50,306 bases of DNA from Mesorhizobium waimense (GCF_003601975.1 NZ_QZWZ01000043.1:1-50306); one strand, 5' to 3'. Counted from the first letter of the stretch, positions 8,372 through 17,397 are shown. Notes: generated by a model not told the origin, from the sequence alone. Numbers and translations are program-made.

Positions 8372-10660
8372 TCATCTTGGGGGTACCTGCCCGGCCTCTC
8401 GGTCCGATGGAACGGTGTCATCGTTGCGCCAGACATGGATCGCCTCGGGAGCATCCCACCCGATCGAGACGATCTCGCGGTCGCCGTCGCGGTCGAGGTC
8501 AACCGTGCGGGCACCGAGATGATTCTCGAAACCTTCGCCGACCAGCTGCTCGACCAACCGCCCGCCACCCAGATTGCGCCAGATTGAAAGGCGCAGGGCG
8601 CCGCGGTGCTCGCCCATGACGAGGTCCGGCTGACCATCGTCATTCATATCGGCCACCGAAAGGCTGTTGAGGGAGCCGCGCGAGGTGATTTCCTGCCGCT
8701 CCCAGCTTGACCTGATGTCGCCGGGGTTGCGCCACCAATAGGCCTTTGCGTGATCGGCCTTCCCGTTTTCCTCGCTCACGATGATGTCGGTTCGTCCGTC
8801 GCCGTCCAGATCGACGACCGCCACCCGGTCCGGATAGACCATGTTGGAAACATTGGCGACGTCGTGGCGCTCCCAGTCGGCAGAGCCATCTCCCGGATTG
8901 CGCCACCACGCGACCTCCTTTGCGTTGCCGGTAGTGGCGGCAAGGTCAAGCAGGCCGTCGCCGTCGATATCGGCGAAAGCGATCCCCTCGTCCGAGGCCT
9001 CGGCGCAAATGCGGGTTCGCGGCCAAGGCCCCGCCGCCGGGTCATCGGGGATGGCAAAATAGAAGACCCCGGCACCGCTTGAGACCGCAAGCTCCGGCTG
9101 GCCACCTTTGTCGATCTGCGCCAATGCATGGCCCTGGGATCCGAGTTCGTGGCTGGCGGCGGGAACCTCGTCGATCGCATGCTCCTCGAAGCCGGGCGTT
9201 GACGCCTGCTGCGCCTGAAGCCACACCACGCTCAATGTCTCGCCTCCGCCGCGCTGGGCGATCACTTCTGTACGTCCGTCGCCGTCAACATCGATTGCCG
9301 CGATCGCATCCACTCCCTCGCCGAGCCGGATCTGTTCCCATTCACTTAGCCAAGGGTCGGCCGGCTGGCGATACCAGAACGGACCCGAGATAATGTCCGT
9401 CCGTCCGTCGCCGTCCATATCGGCGAATGCGAGGCCAAAGGAACGGACATGCGCGTGCGTGATCTGGTGATGGCTCCAGCGGTCGAGGCGGCGGACCGAT
9501 TCGGGCGGGTCGAGGCGATTGATCCAGATCCGAGCGGGCGGATTGCCCGCCCAATTGGCCCCGTAGATGTCGAAATCGCCATCGCTGTCGACATCGGCGA
9601 CGACCCCGTTGTGGAGCCCCACGTTGTCGATCACTTGTCGCGCCCAGCGCATTCCTCGGCCGTCTGCGTTGAGGTGGATGGACAGGGCACGTTCCTCGGT
9701 CGTGTGCATCTGCCCAACCACGACGTCGACATCGCCGTCTCCATCCATGTCCGCCGCCTGCAATGTATGGGCGCCGGCAACGGCAGGCTCAATGATGTGG
9801 CGGGTCCACCGTCCCGCGGGTCCGTCGACGGCCTGGAACCAGGCCACGTCGGCCGTGTGCTCGGAACTCGAGGTCAAAATGTCGGCGTCGCCGTCCTGGT
9901 CGAGATCGACGACGAGCGCCTTGAATGCGGGATTGAACGTGCCAACGTCGTGGCTCTGCCAGTGGACAGGATTGCGCGCTGTCGCTGCACCTGGATTCTG
10001 CATCCATTGTCCGCACACGACCAGATCGACAGCGCCGTCGCCGTCGATATCACCGAGGGCCATCCCCTCCTCGCCTAGATAGAAAGATGGCAAGGCCACG
10101 CGAGTCCAGGCGCCGGCTCCGTCCTGGAAGAAGATCATGATTTCGCTGGGTGCCCGCACGACGATGTCGGCAAGGCCGTCGCCATCGAAATCGGCCGCCT
10201 TGATGTCTTTGCCCCAGCCGCCGACCGCCCCAATCTCATGGTGTTTCCAGCTTGGGCCGTCGGTCGGATCACGGTTCGGGCGCGGATTCTCGAACCAGAC
10301 GAGATTGACCCCGTCCGGCCCGTCGGCCGTCACGATGTCGAGATCACCATCCCCATCGACGTCGACGAGCACGCCATCCGTCGTGAACTCCACACGGGCG
10401 GTTGCAATGGTGGTGAGGAGCAGGTCGGGCCAACGCCACCACGACAGCGGGGTCTGTGGCAATCCGCCGAGAACCAGATCCAGCTGACCGTCGCCGTCGA
10501 TGTCGCCGACGAGCTTCACATCCCCGGAATGATCGGCGACCTCCCGGCGATCAAACGTAAGACCCGTTCTGAGCGTTTCTTCGGAGTCCCTGCTGCGAGC
10601 AGAATCACAGCTTGCGATGGAGACGCCGACCGCAAGGATGGCGACGAGGCGGTAACACAC
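8372..10660 (-). CDS. FG-GAP/VCBS-repeat lipoprotein with calcium-binding loops
   Basis: About 762 residues from a GTG at 10660. The N-terminus is a lipoprotein signal ('LVAILAVGVSIASC', Cys as the lipidated residue). The rest consists of FG-GAP/VCBS-like repeats with roughly thirteen D-x-D-x-D-G-x-x-D loops (for example 'DIDGDGQLD', 'DVDGDGDLD', 'DMDGDGRTD', 'DLDGDGRTD'), separated by W/F-rich strands such as 'VAWWRNPGD'. Such repeats build calcium-bound beta-propellers that bind glycans or surfaces. The open frame extends further upstream, but that part overlaps a decayed deacetylase, so the signal peptide decides the start; no ribosome site is evident. It is probably anchored in the outer membrane or at the cell surface. 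Confidence 0.8.
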   Translation of the reverse strand: MCYRLVAILAVGVSIASCDSARSRDSEETLRTGLTFDRREVADHSGDVKLVGDIDGDGQLDLVLGGLPQTPLSWWRWPDLLLTTIATARVEFTTDGVLVDVDGDGDLDIVTADGPDGVNLVWFENPRPNRDPTDGPSWKHHEIGAVGGWGKDIKAADFDGDGLADIVVRAPSEIMIFFQDGAGAWTRVALPSFYLGEEGMALGDIDGDGAVDLVVCGQWMQNPGAATARNPVHWQSHDVGTFNPAFKALVVDLDQDGDADILTSSSEHTADVAWFQAVDGPAGRWTRHIIEPAVAGAHTLQAADMDGDGDVDVVVGQMHTTEERALSIHLNADGRGMRWARQVIDNVGLHNGVVADVDSDGDFDIYGANWAGNPPARIWINRLDPPESVRRLDRWSHHQITHAHVRSFGLAFADMDGDGRTDIISGPFWYRQPADPWLSEWEQIRLGEGVDAIAAIDVDGDGRTEVIAQRGGGETLSVVWLQAQQASTPGFEEHAIDEVPAASHELGSQGHALAQIDKGGQPELAVSSGAGVFYFAIPDDPAAGPWPRTRICAEASDEGIAFADIDGDGLLDLAATTGNAKEVAWWRNPGDGSADWERHDVANVSNMVYPDRVAVVDLDGDGRTDIIVSEENGKADHAKAYWWRNPGDIRSSWERQEITSRGSLNSLSVADMNDDGQPDLVMGEHRGALRLSIWRNLGGGRLVEQLVGEGFENHLGARTVDLDRDGDREIVSIGWDAPEAIHVWRNDDTVPSDREAGQVPPR

Positions 10661-10668
10661 GTCGAATA

Positions 10669-11349
10669 TTGACTTTGTAGCGTGTGAACATTTCGTCGCC
10701 GGCCAGCCGCCGCGCGACGAATTGGCCGCCCGACAAATCCACAAGCGTGTGCCGATCATCCTGGTCTCCACTACCTTGCTGCAAAATGCGAAGCTGGCGC
10801 GTAGGGCGCACCCAATCCCGCTGCGGCCTGACGGTCTGCCGTGCGGTGGAGCGCGACATGTTCGGCAGATCGCCCAGCATGCGCACCGATGGCCAACGAA
10901 GGACGATACGGTCCAAGTGTCGCACGGACGGCCGCATTGACGCTGCGATGGTCGGTGGCGGATCCCTCGCATGGCACGAACACACTTTGCGGTCGCCACT
11001 TGCCGAGCAGCGACACGACCCGCCGTCGTTATCTCACGAGCGTGACGCGAAGTCGTCCCCCCACGAAGCCGTAAGAACGTAATACGTTTTGATGACCGGA
11101 TCGCCTCGATGGCATCCGCACGCGCTTCTCGCAACGTCTCGTTAACCCTGAAGCCGGGATGAGGTGCTGCCTGCCCATCGGTGAACAAAAACGAACCGAA
11201 CCTGCGCACCCGCGGCGATCTTGTTGGCCGCAACTTGACTGCAACCAAGCGACTAGTCGTCAGGATGCGGCGCAGAAAAGGTGGGCCGATGCGGACCTAT
11301 CGGCTACCTAAAGCGAGTTAGACTTGAGTCGCATACGCCTATCGAGCAT
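10669..11349 (-). pseudogene. Decayed PIG-L deacetylase, copy A
   Basis: Reading leftwards from ATG 11349 ('MLDRRM'), pieces in several frames follow the intact gene at 13910-14704 in order: 'VADRSASA', an A-P-H-P-D-D motif whose Glu codon is now a stop (near 11251-11270), 'FLFTDGQAAPHP' for 'FIFVTDGSASHP', 'EARADAIEAI' for 'AREGEAIEAV', 'WRPQSVFVPCE' for 'WQPQSVFVTHA', and finally 'FVARRLAGDEMFTRYKVN' for 'FVKRLLSDHEMFTRYEFN'. The stop codon of the family is lost and the lipoprotein gene begins immediately after. At least three frameshifts, an in-frame stop and missing internal parts make it non-functional. The order of fragments argues against chance. Confidence 0.85.
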
Positions 11350-11440
11350 CGTGCAAATGTGTCTGGGTGCCACATCGGTGCGTATCGATCATCCGTTCGC
11401 TGGCGTTGTTCGACGCGGATCACGCATGTTAGCTGAAATC
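11350..11440. promoter_or_regulatory. Duplicated promoter region, copy A
   Basis: The bases upstream of decayed deacetylase copy A match those upstream of copies B (14705-14823) and C (22316-22451). The best shared block reads 'GATCATCCGTTCGCTGGCGT' here, followed by a GTTGTTC core. The downstream partner gene that follows in B and C is absent here; instead the 701-residue protein gene starts about 140 bases on, and may now use this promoter. Confidence 0.55.
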
Positions 11441-11577
11441 ACGACGGCACGAGGGCGTTCAGGGCCTTCAAGGTGCCGAAGGCGGCGCTCGATATCGCGG
11501 CCGAGGTGGTCGTTGTGTAGAATAAAGGACCGTCAGGGACGAACGTGCAGCCAAAGCTGGAAGGGATTAGCTCTACG

Positions 11578-13683
11578 ATGACCGTGCCGGTGAGGATCGA
11601 TACGGCAGTTCAGACAGGCTGCTTGGAGCCTCAGGTCGCAGACTTCTTTTTCGACGAATTAGCCGCTGGGACGGTCATCGGAACCTGTGCGGCCGGCGGC
11701 GCGATCAGGTTGGGACGCGACGTCGAACGGCAGATCGCGATCGACCATGGAGCGCTCCGCTTCCAACCTCTGATCACGCCAGGTTGGCAACGTCAGGGCA
11801 TCGCCTATGGCCCATTTCGCCGGCAAGCGGGCCTGGTGATGGCCGTCTCGATCACGAACGGGCACAACACCTCGCAGGGTAGCCCTATTCCGGAGCATAT
11901 CCTGAAGCGATTTTATCGCTGGGCGGTCGGGCCCAACACCGATCCGTGGCCGCGGCGGCTGGTCGCCTGGGCACGCGCACCACGGAAAAAGGCAACCCTT
12001 CGGCGATTCCTGTGGTGGATTCGCAGCACGTCCAGAACGTACAAGCTGCCCAATCACAACGAGAACATGGCGGTCGGCTGGTTCAGCAGCGAGGCACCAA
12101 AGGATCCGCTGGTTGACGGTTGCGGCTTCATTGTGCACGCCGCGGAAGGCGAAAACGGCGAATTGTGGACGCGCGTGGGAGATCGTTGCCTCAGCGCCTT
12201 CCGTCAACTGAAGAATATAGAGGTCCACTACCTGATCGCGCTTCGCGAGTCGGGTGCCGTCTACTACGCAGCCGCGATGGAGGGAGCCCATGGGCTCGCC
12301 GCCGTCCCGATGATGCGTCCGATCGCCATCGATCCCTTCAACAGGGACGCGTCGGTCTACGCCGGCGTCCATCAATGTGTCCTCGGCCAGATCGGGTTTC
12401 GCGTTGATACGCGCGTCCACGCCATCCAGATCCAGCGGTTGGAAGACTTTGCGCGGCCGTTTGGCACCGCGCATGCCGGCGATTCATTGACCGGAAATGG
12501 CACTCTTGGGGATACGGTGGAGCTGCGTGGAAATTGGCGCATCTTGAACGGTCGCGTCTATCGGACGGATGCAGGTGCGTTGACTGGCGATGACCACGCG
12601 ATGGCCATTCTTGATCCAGGCGCGTCATCCGGTCTCGTTCACGTGCTCGTCGACACCGGTCAAGCCGCAGCCGCTGCAGGTCTCGTATGGCGCGCCCGCA
12701 ATCATGAGAATTTCTGGCTGCTCAAGGTCTCAGTGGAGGGCTGTGATCTTCTGCGTGTCGAACAGGGTGTCGAAACGGCTGTGGCAAGCGACAAACAGCG
12801 TCGTCTCAAGCCGAATTCCACGCACTCCCTCCAGGTCCTCGATGCTCATGGCCAGATCGGCTGCTATCTGGATGGCGACCGCCTTTTCGACAGATGGTTC
12901 GAAAGTGAATTTCTTGAAGACGCAACATGTGTTGGCATTTGGCTAAACGGCGGCGGCATGCGACTTCGTGACTTCGAGGCGCATCCCCGCGAGGTAGGCA
13001 TGCCCTCCGAGATGCAATTCGACGCGCCGTGGGTCCGGTTCGGAGAGGGCGTGGAGTATGCCGATGACTTCGTTGGCGTGACCAGCGGGCTGGCAGGACG
13101 TGCCCCCTCCAAAGGCACACATAGCTGGGAGCGGACTTTGGGCGTCGGCTTCGTTGATGTTGACGGCATGGGAGCCGCGCGCGTACGCGGCACAAAGGAA
13201 AGCCCCGATCCAGGGCGCTCGCTCTACACGCTGCCATGGGACCATTCTGAGTTTGCGGATTTGGAAGTCACCATCACACCACCGGGCAGCGCAAGCGGCC
13301 AGCGCCACTACTGCCGCGCAGGGCTGGTATTTTGGCAGGACGATGCCAATTATCTAACATTTACTGCCTACCTGGACGACGTCTACGATGGCGCCTCGAT
13401 CGCATTGTTCACAAAGCGTCACGATTTCGAGGAACTCTATGACGCAGTCTGGACAATGCTATGGAAGAAGATCGCCTGGGGAAGGCCGTTCCAGCTTCGC
13501 ATTGTCTTTGACGGCGAACGCTTTGTTGTTTTTGTGGACGGTGAGCCGGTAATGCAGCGCACGTTGACGGACCTCTATCCAGACGACCCTCGCCTGCGCA
13601 TCACCCGCGTTGGGTTAGCGACGAACTGGGAATGGGGAACCGATACGGGCTCAGTGTTTTCGGCCTTTACTGCGCGCCGATAG
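11578..13683 (+). CDS. Large protein of unknown function (701 residues)
   Basis: I do not recognise the family. The start was set at ATG 11578 ('MTVPVRIDTAV') because a decayed relative at 25111 begins at the same place ('LTVPIEISTAI'); a GTG at 11545 would add 11 residues. No signal peptide or membrane helix is seen. Two regions, about residues 315-480 and 495-701, each look like a beta-rich concanavalin/LamG-like unit: 'GLVWRARNHENFWLLKVS' and 'GLVFWQDDANYLTFTAYLDD' are parallel, as are 'QIGCYLDGDRLFDR' and 'RFVVFVDGEPVMQ'. The N-terminal third is different and holds 'NHNENMAVGWFS'. A carbohydrate-binding or sugar-modifying role is inference from shape and context only. Remnants of a second copy lie at 16840-17300 and 25111-25215. 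Confidence 0.75.
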   Translation: MTVPVRIDTAVQTGCLEPQVADFFFDELAAGTVIGTCAAGGAIRLGRDVERQIAIDHGALRFQPLITPGWQRQGIAYGPFRRQAGLVMAVSITNGHNTSQGSPIPEHILKRFYRWAVGPNTDPWPRRLVAWARAPRKKATLRRFLWWIRSTSRTYKLPNHNENMAVGWFSSEAPKDPLVDGCGFIVHAAEGENGELWTRVGDRCLSAFRQLKNIEVHYLIALRESGAVYYAAAMEGAHGLAAVPMMRPIAIDPFNRDASVYAGVHQCVLGQIGFRVDTRVHAIQIQRLEDFARPFGTAHAGDSLTGNGTLGDTVELRGNWRILNGRVYRTDAGALTGDDHAMAILDPGASSGLVHVLVDTGQAAAAAGLVWRARNHENFWLLKVSVEGCDLLRVEQGVETAVASDKQRRLKPNSTHSLQVLDAHGQIGCYLDGDRLFDRWFESEFLEDATCVGIWLNGGGMRLRDFEAHPREVGMPSEMQFDAPWVRFGEGVEYADDFVGVTSGLAGRAPSKGTHSWERTLGVGFVDVDGMGAARVRGTKESPDPGRSLYTLPWDHSEFADLEVTITPPGSASGQRHYCRAGLVFWQDDANYLTFTAYLDDVYDGASIALFTKRHDFEELYDAVWTMLWKKIAWGRPFQLRIVFDGERFVVFVDGEPVMQRTLTDLYPDDPRLRITRVGLATNWEWGTDTGSVFSAFTARR

Positions 13684-13909
13684 GCAACGGCTCTTCCACG
13701 CTCGCCGAGTTCGTCAGCAGGTCCCGACCTGAGCGCAACGTTCACCTGTCTCAGGTCCAGACGAGGCGCACCTGGTTGGCAGGCGGTGAGCGGCAGGTGC
13801 GGTCGGGGGCAAGCTGGCTCTTGTGCACTTGATCAGTAGTTCGGCCTGGCCGCGAGCGCACAGACCCCACCTGCCGAGGGCAGAGGTGGCACAGCAAGGA
13901 AGACATCGT

Positions 13910-14704
13910 TCATGCATTGAACTCATAGCGCGTGAACATCTCATGATCGCTAAGCAGCCGTTTGACGAAATCGCCGCTCCCTACATCCGGAAGGATCGGC
14001 CAGTCGTCCAGCCCTTCCGGCCGCTCCATCTGTGATCGGTGCGCGGCCAGCGCATGCCTTTTCACGTCAACGACGTCGCCGACATATGCGTTCGAATTGA
14101 ACAGCATGAGCCCACGCAAACCTGCAAGGGTCCGGATCGTTTGCCGCAACGCGACGCGACTGAGGCCAGGCACACGATCGTGCAGGCGAACCCACGGCCA
14201 CTGATACCAGTACCAGACGGGATATTCGAACACGGTCACGCGCCGGCCATACAGTTTAAGCGCGCCTCGCGCGCCAAGATTGGTGGCAACATGGTCCGCA
14301 GGCGGCTCTTTTGCATGGGTGACGAACACGCTCTGCGGTTGCCAAACGAAAAGCAACTCAGCGATCGCCTCTGCGATCTTGCCGATATGATGCTTTGCCA
14401 TCCCGTCGGGAACACGCAGGAATCTCACCCGATCAGCAGATCCGCCCAACCGGCAAACCGCCTCGATCGCTTCGCCCTCGCGGGCGATCCGCAGTGCCTC
14501 ACTGTCAATCCGATTTGGATGGGATGCCGAACCGTCGGTAACGAAAATAAACCGGACATCGGCGCCCGAGCTAAGCTTCTTGCTGGCGACCCCTCCACAT
14601 CCCAACGTCTCATCATCGGGATGGGGTGCGATGATGACCGCCGACGCCTGCCAGTCTGCTACGTCGAATGGATGAGACCGCTTTTGCATCGCTCTATCGA
14701 GCAT
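13910..14704 (-). CDS. PIG-L family deacetylase (intact copy B)
   Basis: A 264-residue zinc-dependent LmbE/PIG-L deacetylase. The metal motif A-H-P-D-D-E appears as 'APHPDDETLGCGG' about 30 residues in, with 'FIFVTDGSASHP' and the third ligand region 'PPADHVATN' further on. Family members remove acetyl groups from N-acetylglucosamine-type sugars, here probably a lipid-linked or nucleotide-linked precursor. The start 'MLDRAMQKRS' was preferred over the ATG at 14734 because the decayed copies also begin with M-L-D at the same place. It is transcribed away from the cytidylyltransferase across a 119-base shared promoter region. Two decayed copies lie at 10669-11349 and 22030-22315. Confidence 0.88.
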   Translation of the reverse strand: MLDRAMQKRSHPFDVADWQASAVIIAPHPDDETLGCGGVASKKLSSGADVRFIFVTDGSASHPNRIDSEALRIAREGEAIEAVCRLGGSADRVRFLRVPDGMAKHHIGKIAEAIAELLFVWQPQSVFVTHAKEPPADHVATNLGARGALKLYGRRVTVFEYPVWYWYQWPWVRLHDRVPGLSRVALRQTIRTLAGLRGLMLFNSNAYVGDVVDVKRHALAAHRSQMERPEGLDDWPILPDVGSGDFVKRLLSDHEMFTRYEFNA

Positions 14705-14823
14705 AGCGCCAATCGTATGTCTGACGTCATGCATCGATGGTTCCGATCATCCCTTCTTCGGTGTGGTTCAACCCGACCTGCGCATGGTAGCAAAACACTG
14801 TAGGCGATTGGGGTGAGAAAACA
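14705..14823. promoter_or_regulatory. Divergent promoter region of deacetylase and cytidylyltransferase, copy B
   Basis: This 119-base region drives the deacetylase leftwards and the cytidylyltransferase rightwards. It is conserved with copies A and C, notably around 'TTCCGATCATCCCTTCTTCG' and the block ending GCATGGTAGCAAAACACTG. GGGTGAG precedes the cytidylyltransferase ATG. No -35/-10 pair can be named with confidence. Conservation in non-coding copies more than 10 kb apart comes from shared ancestry, not necessarily from function. Confidence 0.6.
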
Positions 14824-15663
14824 ATGAAGGTAGGAATTCTTGCTGGCGGACTGGGAACGCGGCTGGCGGAAGAAACCGAGATCCGGCCGAAACCAATGGT
14901 CGAAATCGGAGCTAAGCCAATCCTTTGGCATATCATGATGCATTATTATGCCTATGGACACCGCGAGTTCGCGGTCGCGCTGGGATACAAGGGCGAATAC
15001 ATCAAACGCTGGTTCAGCGACTATGTCGCATTCGATGGCAGCTTGACTGTCAATGCCGCATCGGGAAACGTCAAGCGCCACTCGAACTCGCTGCCTGACT
15101 GGTCCGTCGATCTTGTCGAGACGGGACTGAATACACTGACGGGCGGCCGCATAAAACGCCTGATCGAATGGATGGGCGACGAGACCGTCATGCTCACCTG
15201 GGGTGACGGCGTTTCGGACGTCAACCTTCATGACCTGATCGCCTTTCACAAATCGCATGGCAAGCTCGCAACGATGACGGCGGTGCGTCCGCCAGCACGC
15301 TATGGGCACATCGAATTCGATGGCAATCGCGTTGTCGACTTCACCGAAAAGCCACAGGCCTCGGAGGGTTGGATCAACGGCGCCTTCTTCGTGCTCGAAC
15401 CGGGCGTGAAGGACTATATCGATGGCGACGACGTGATGTTCGAACATGCGCCGATGCAGCGGCTCGCCACTGACGGCCAGCTGATGGCATACCGCCACGA
15501 ATCCTTCTGGCAATGCATGGACACCATCCGCGAAAAGCATCTCCTTCAGAAATTGTGGGACAGCGGGCAAGCGCCCTGGAAAACATGGGAATTGATCGAT
15601 GAAAGTTCTGGTTACAGGCCACCTCGGCTACATCGGTTCCGTCCTAACTCCGATGCTGCTTGA
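14824..15663 (+). CDS. rfbF: Glucose-1-phosphate cytidylyltransferase
   Basis: A 279-residue nucleotidyltransferase with 'MKVGILAGGLGTRLAEETEI' (the G-G-x-G-T-R-L nucleotide loop), 'RPKPMVEIGAKPILWHIMMH', 'WGDGVSDVNLHDLI' (metal Asp) and 'GWINGAFFVLEP'. It makes CDP-glucose from CTP and glucose 1-phosphate, the first step to CDP-linked 6-deoxy and branched sugars. The fold normally ends near 'APWKTW'; the 20 or so residues after that are read across the start of the next gene, with which it overlaps by 65 bases. The next gene is an SDR enzyme. No obvious CDP-glucose 4,6-dehydratase of the usual type lies beside it. A truncated second copy begins at 22452. Confidence 0.92.
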   Translation: MKVGILAGGLGTRLAEETEIRPKPMVEIGAKPILWHIMMHYYAYGHREFAVALGYKGEYIKRWFSDYVAFDGSLTVNAASGNVKRHSNSLPDWSVDLVETGLNTLTGGRIKRLIEWMGDETVMLTWGDGVSDVNLHDLIAFHKSHGKLATMTAVRPPARYGHIEFDGNRVVDFTEKPQASEGWINGAFFVLEPGVKDYIDGDDVMFEHAPMQRLATDGQLMAYRHESFWQCMDTIREKHLLQKLWDSGQAPWKTWELIDESSGYRPPRLHRFRPNSDAA

Positions 15664-16642
15664 ACGCGGCCATGACGTTACAGGTCTAGACAGCGACATC
15701 TTCCGATCATGCACTTTCGTGGGAAAGTTGGCCGAAGTGCCGACGATCGAGAAAGACATCCGTGACATCGAGGTCGACGACGTCGCCGGCTTCGACGCGA
15801 TCATCCATCTCGCCGGACTTTCAAACGATCCCCTGGGGGACTATCGGCCCCTGCTTACGGAAGAGATCAACTGCGGCGCTTCGGTAAGGCTTGCGCACCT
15901 CGCCAAGACCGCCGGTGTCCAGCGGTTCCTATACGCCTCCTCTTGCAGCAATTACGGCGCAGCAGGCGACAGCTTTCTGACTGAGGATGCTCCCTTCAAC
16001 CCGGTTACGCCGTACGGTGTGTCAAAGGCGAATGTGGAGCGAGCGGTCGCGCCGATGGCGGATCAATCGTTCAGCCCGACATTCCTGCGTGCTTCCACGG
16101 CCTACGGCCTGTCGCCTCGCATCCGTTTCGATCTCGTGGTCAACAACCTGACCGCCTGGGCTTACACAACCGGTCTGGTCTACCTCAAAAGCGACGGGTC
16201 GCCATGGCGTCCGATCGTCCATGTCGAGGACATTGCGCTGGCCTATATCGCCGTCCTGGAAGCCGAGCGGGATCTGGTCCACAATGAAGCATTCAATGTC
16301 GGCTTGACCACGGAAAACTACCAGATCCGGGAGATCGCGGCCTTGGTCCAGGCGATCGTACCCGGCAGCCGCGTGGAGTTCGCGCCCGACGCCGGGCCAG
16401 ACAAGCGGTGCTATCGCGTCGACTGCGCCTATATCGGCCGCCGCCTGCACGGGTTCAAGCCGCAATGGACGGCGCGGCGCGGCATCGAACAGCTCTACGA
16501 CACATTTCGCGCAGCAGGCCTCACACTCGAGGATTTCGAGGGCGAGCGGTTCAAGCGCATCGCCCATGTGCAGAAGCTGATCCGGAACGGCGAACTGGAT
16601 GCCGACCTGCGCCGCACGCCGCAGTTGGCGATTGCGGTTTGA
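15599..16642 (+). CDS. Extended SDR NAD(P)-dependent epimerase/dehydratase
   Basis: A 347-residue protein with the Rossmann motif 'MKVLVTGHLGYIGSVLTPML' (G-x-x-G-x-x-G), 'HLAGLSNDPLGDY', the serine loop 'YASSCSNYGAAGDS' and the catalytic 'TPYGVSKANVE' (Y-x-x-x-K). 'WRPIVHVEDIA' is the nucleotide-sugar binding segment. These define a nucleotide-sugar epimerase, dehydratase or ketoreductase. Its start lies inside the cytidylyltransferase frame with GGGA eight bases upstream, so the pair is translationally coupled. In clusters of this type such an enzyme works on the CDP-sugar next to a C-methyltransferase; here only a remnant of that gene follows directly. Exact reaction unknown. Confidence 0.85.
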   Translation: MKVLVTGHLGYIGSVLTPMLLERGHDVTGLDSDIFRSCTFVGKLAEVPTIEKDIRDIEVDDVAGFDAIIHLAGLSNDPLGDYRPLLTEEINCGASVRLAHLAKTAGVQRFLYASSCSNYGAAGDSFLTEDAPFNPVTPYGVSKANVERAVAPMADQSFSPTFLRASTAYGLSPRIRFDLVVNNLTAWAYTTGLVYLKSDGSPWRPIVHVEDIALAYIAVLEAERDLVHNEAFNVGLTTENYQIREIAALVQAIVPGSRVEFAPDAGPDKRCYRVDCAYIGRRLHGFKPQWTARRGIEQLYDTFRAAGLTLEDFEGERFKRIAHVQKLIRNGELDADLRRTPQLAIAV

Positions 16643-16667
16643 CCAAATACAGCCGGGAGCCATGGCC

Positions 16668-16800
16668 ATGATGATGGCTGGTGCAGCGTCTGTAACCGAG
16701 CATGTCTGACGCTCTTGCGGTGGAAGTCGCATGATATGTTCCTGAAGCTCCGCACGACGCCGCTTGCGTTCTCGCAAGCGCTGCTGATGCATTTCCGTTA
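16668..16800 (+). pseudogene. 5' remnant of a sugar C-methyltransferase gene
   Basis: Starting 25 bases after the SDR stop, this matches the beginning of the intact C-methyltransferase at 22575 at base level: 'GTAACCGAGC' against 'GTGACCGAGC', then the identical run 'CTCTTGCGGTGGAAGT' against 'ATCTTGCGGTGGAAGT', then diverging copies of the 'TFLEFGETPLADRLL' region. Translated, it gives 'SVTEHV', a stop, 'RSCGGS', then another stop. The rest of the gene is missing. It shows that the SDR gene was once followed by a C-methyltransferase, as in the proposed ancestral operon. Confidence 0.75.
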
Positions 16801-16839
16801 GGCAAAACCACTCGGGGTGCTCTCCTGTACGGCCAGGGG

Positions 16840-17300
16840 GTGCAGCAGCGCGCGGTGAATGACTCGAAGATCGGGCCGGTGTCGTTGCGCCATTCCCAGA
16901 CCGCCAGACCGACGCGTGATGCGAAGTGGCGGATCGCCAACACAGCTATCTGTCAAGCTACGCTGCATGATGGGTTCATCGTCGAAGAAGATGTTGAAGC
17001 GGTCGCCATCGAAGGCCGTTCGCAGGTGGAACCGCCTGCCCCAAACGACTTAGAGCTCCTCTAAACCGGCGCGCTTGATGAAGACCGAGATCGACGCGCC
17101 AGGTAGTTACGCAGAGGTTGTCGCGGTCCTGGCAGAACAAGCCTCCTCCTCGTGTCGGGTGCGACCCTGTCAGCCCACGGGTAGTGCCAGGAGGCGATAT
17201 CGACACTTCAATCGCCAAAGCCTGGGTCTCGCCACGGCAGCGAGCAGAATGTGCGTCCTGGATTTGGCTTTCTTGCAGTAGCGCGAACGCGCGCCCGCCC
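16840..17300 (-). pseudogene. Decayed C-terminal part of the 701-residue unknown protein
   Basis: Reading leftwards from about 17300, fragments in different frames follow the last 180 residues of the protein at 11578-13683: 'LAIEVSISPPG' for 'DLEVTITPPG', 'ISVFIKRAGLEEL' for 'IALFTKRHDFEEL', 'FDGDRFNIFFDDEPIMQRSL' for 'FDGERFVVFVDGEPVMQRTL', 'PLRITR' for 'RLRITR', and 'VGLAVWEWRNDTGPIFESF' for 'VGLATNWEWGTDTGSVFSAF' followed by 'TAR'. It carries several frameshifts and stops and has no N-terminal part. It lies opposite in direction to the C-methyltransferase remnant, so at least one inversion or separate insertion has occurred. Confidence 0.8.
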
Positions 17301-17315
17301 ATCCCCGTCTAGATC

Positions 17316-17372
17316 AAGGCAGCCGGAGCCAAGCGTCTTCACCCAAGACAGCCGGAGCCAAGCGTCTTCCCC
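17316..17372. repeat. Two-copy 29-base tandem repeat
   Basis: Two near-identical units of 28-29 bases, each containing 'CAGCCGGAGCCAAGCGTCTT', follow each other just after the stop of the leftward glycosyltransferase. They differ at one internal base and at the junction. No strong hairpin is formed. It may be a replication-slippage product without function. Confidence 0.7.
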
Positions 17373-17397
17373 AAGACCCTTCACCGCTGCGAGGCAC

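Noticed and set aside
9449..10078. Long plus-strand open frames opposite the calcium-repeat lipoprotein
   Set aside because: They arise from the periodic Asp/Gly codons of the real gene read backwards and show no own domain.
8372..10600. Short periodic DNA repeats that could be taken for a CRISPR array or microsatellite
   Set aside because: The periodicity comes from the D-x-D-G-D-G coding loops; spacing varies and there are no unique spacers.
10661..11248. Extension of the calcium-repeat lipoprotein frame further upstream
   Set aside because: It covers fragments of a decayed deacetylase, and a lipoprotein signal peptide begins only at about 10660.
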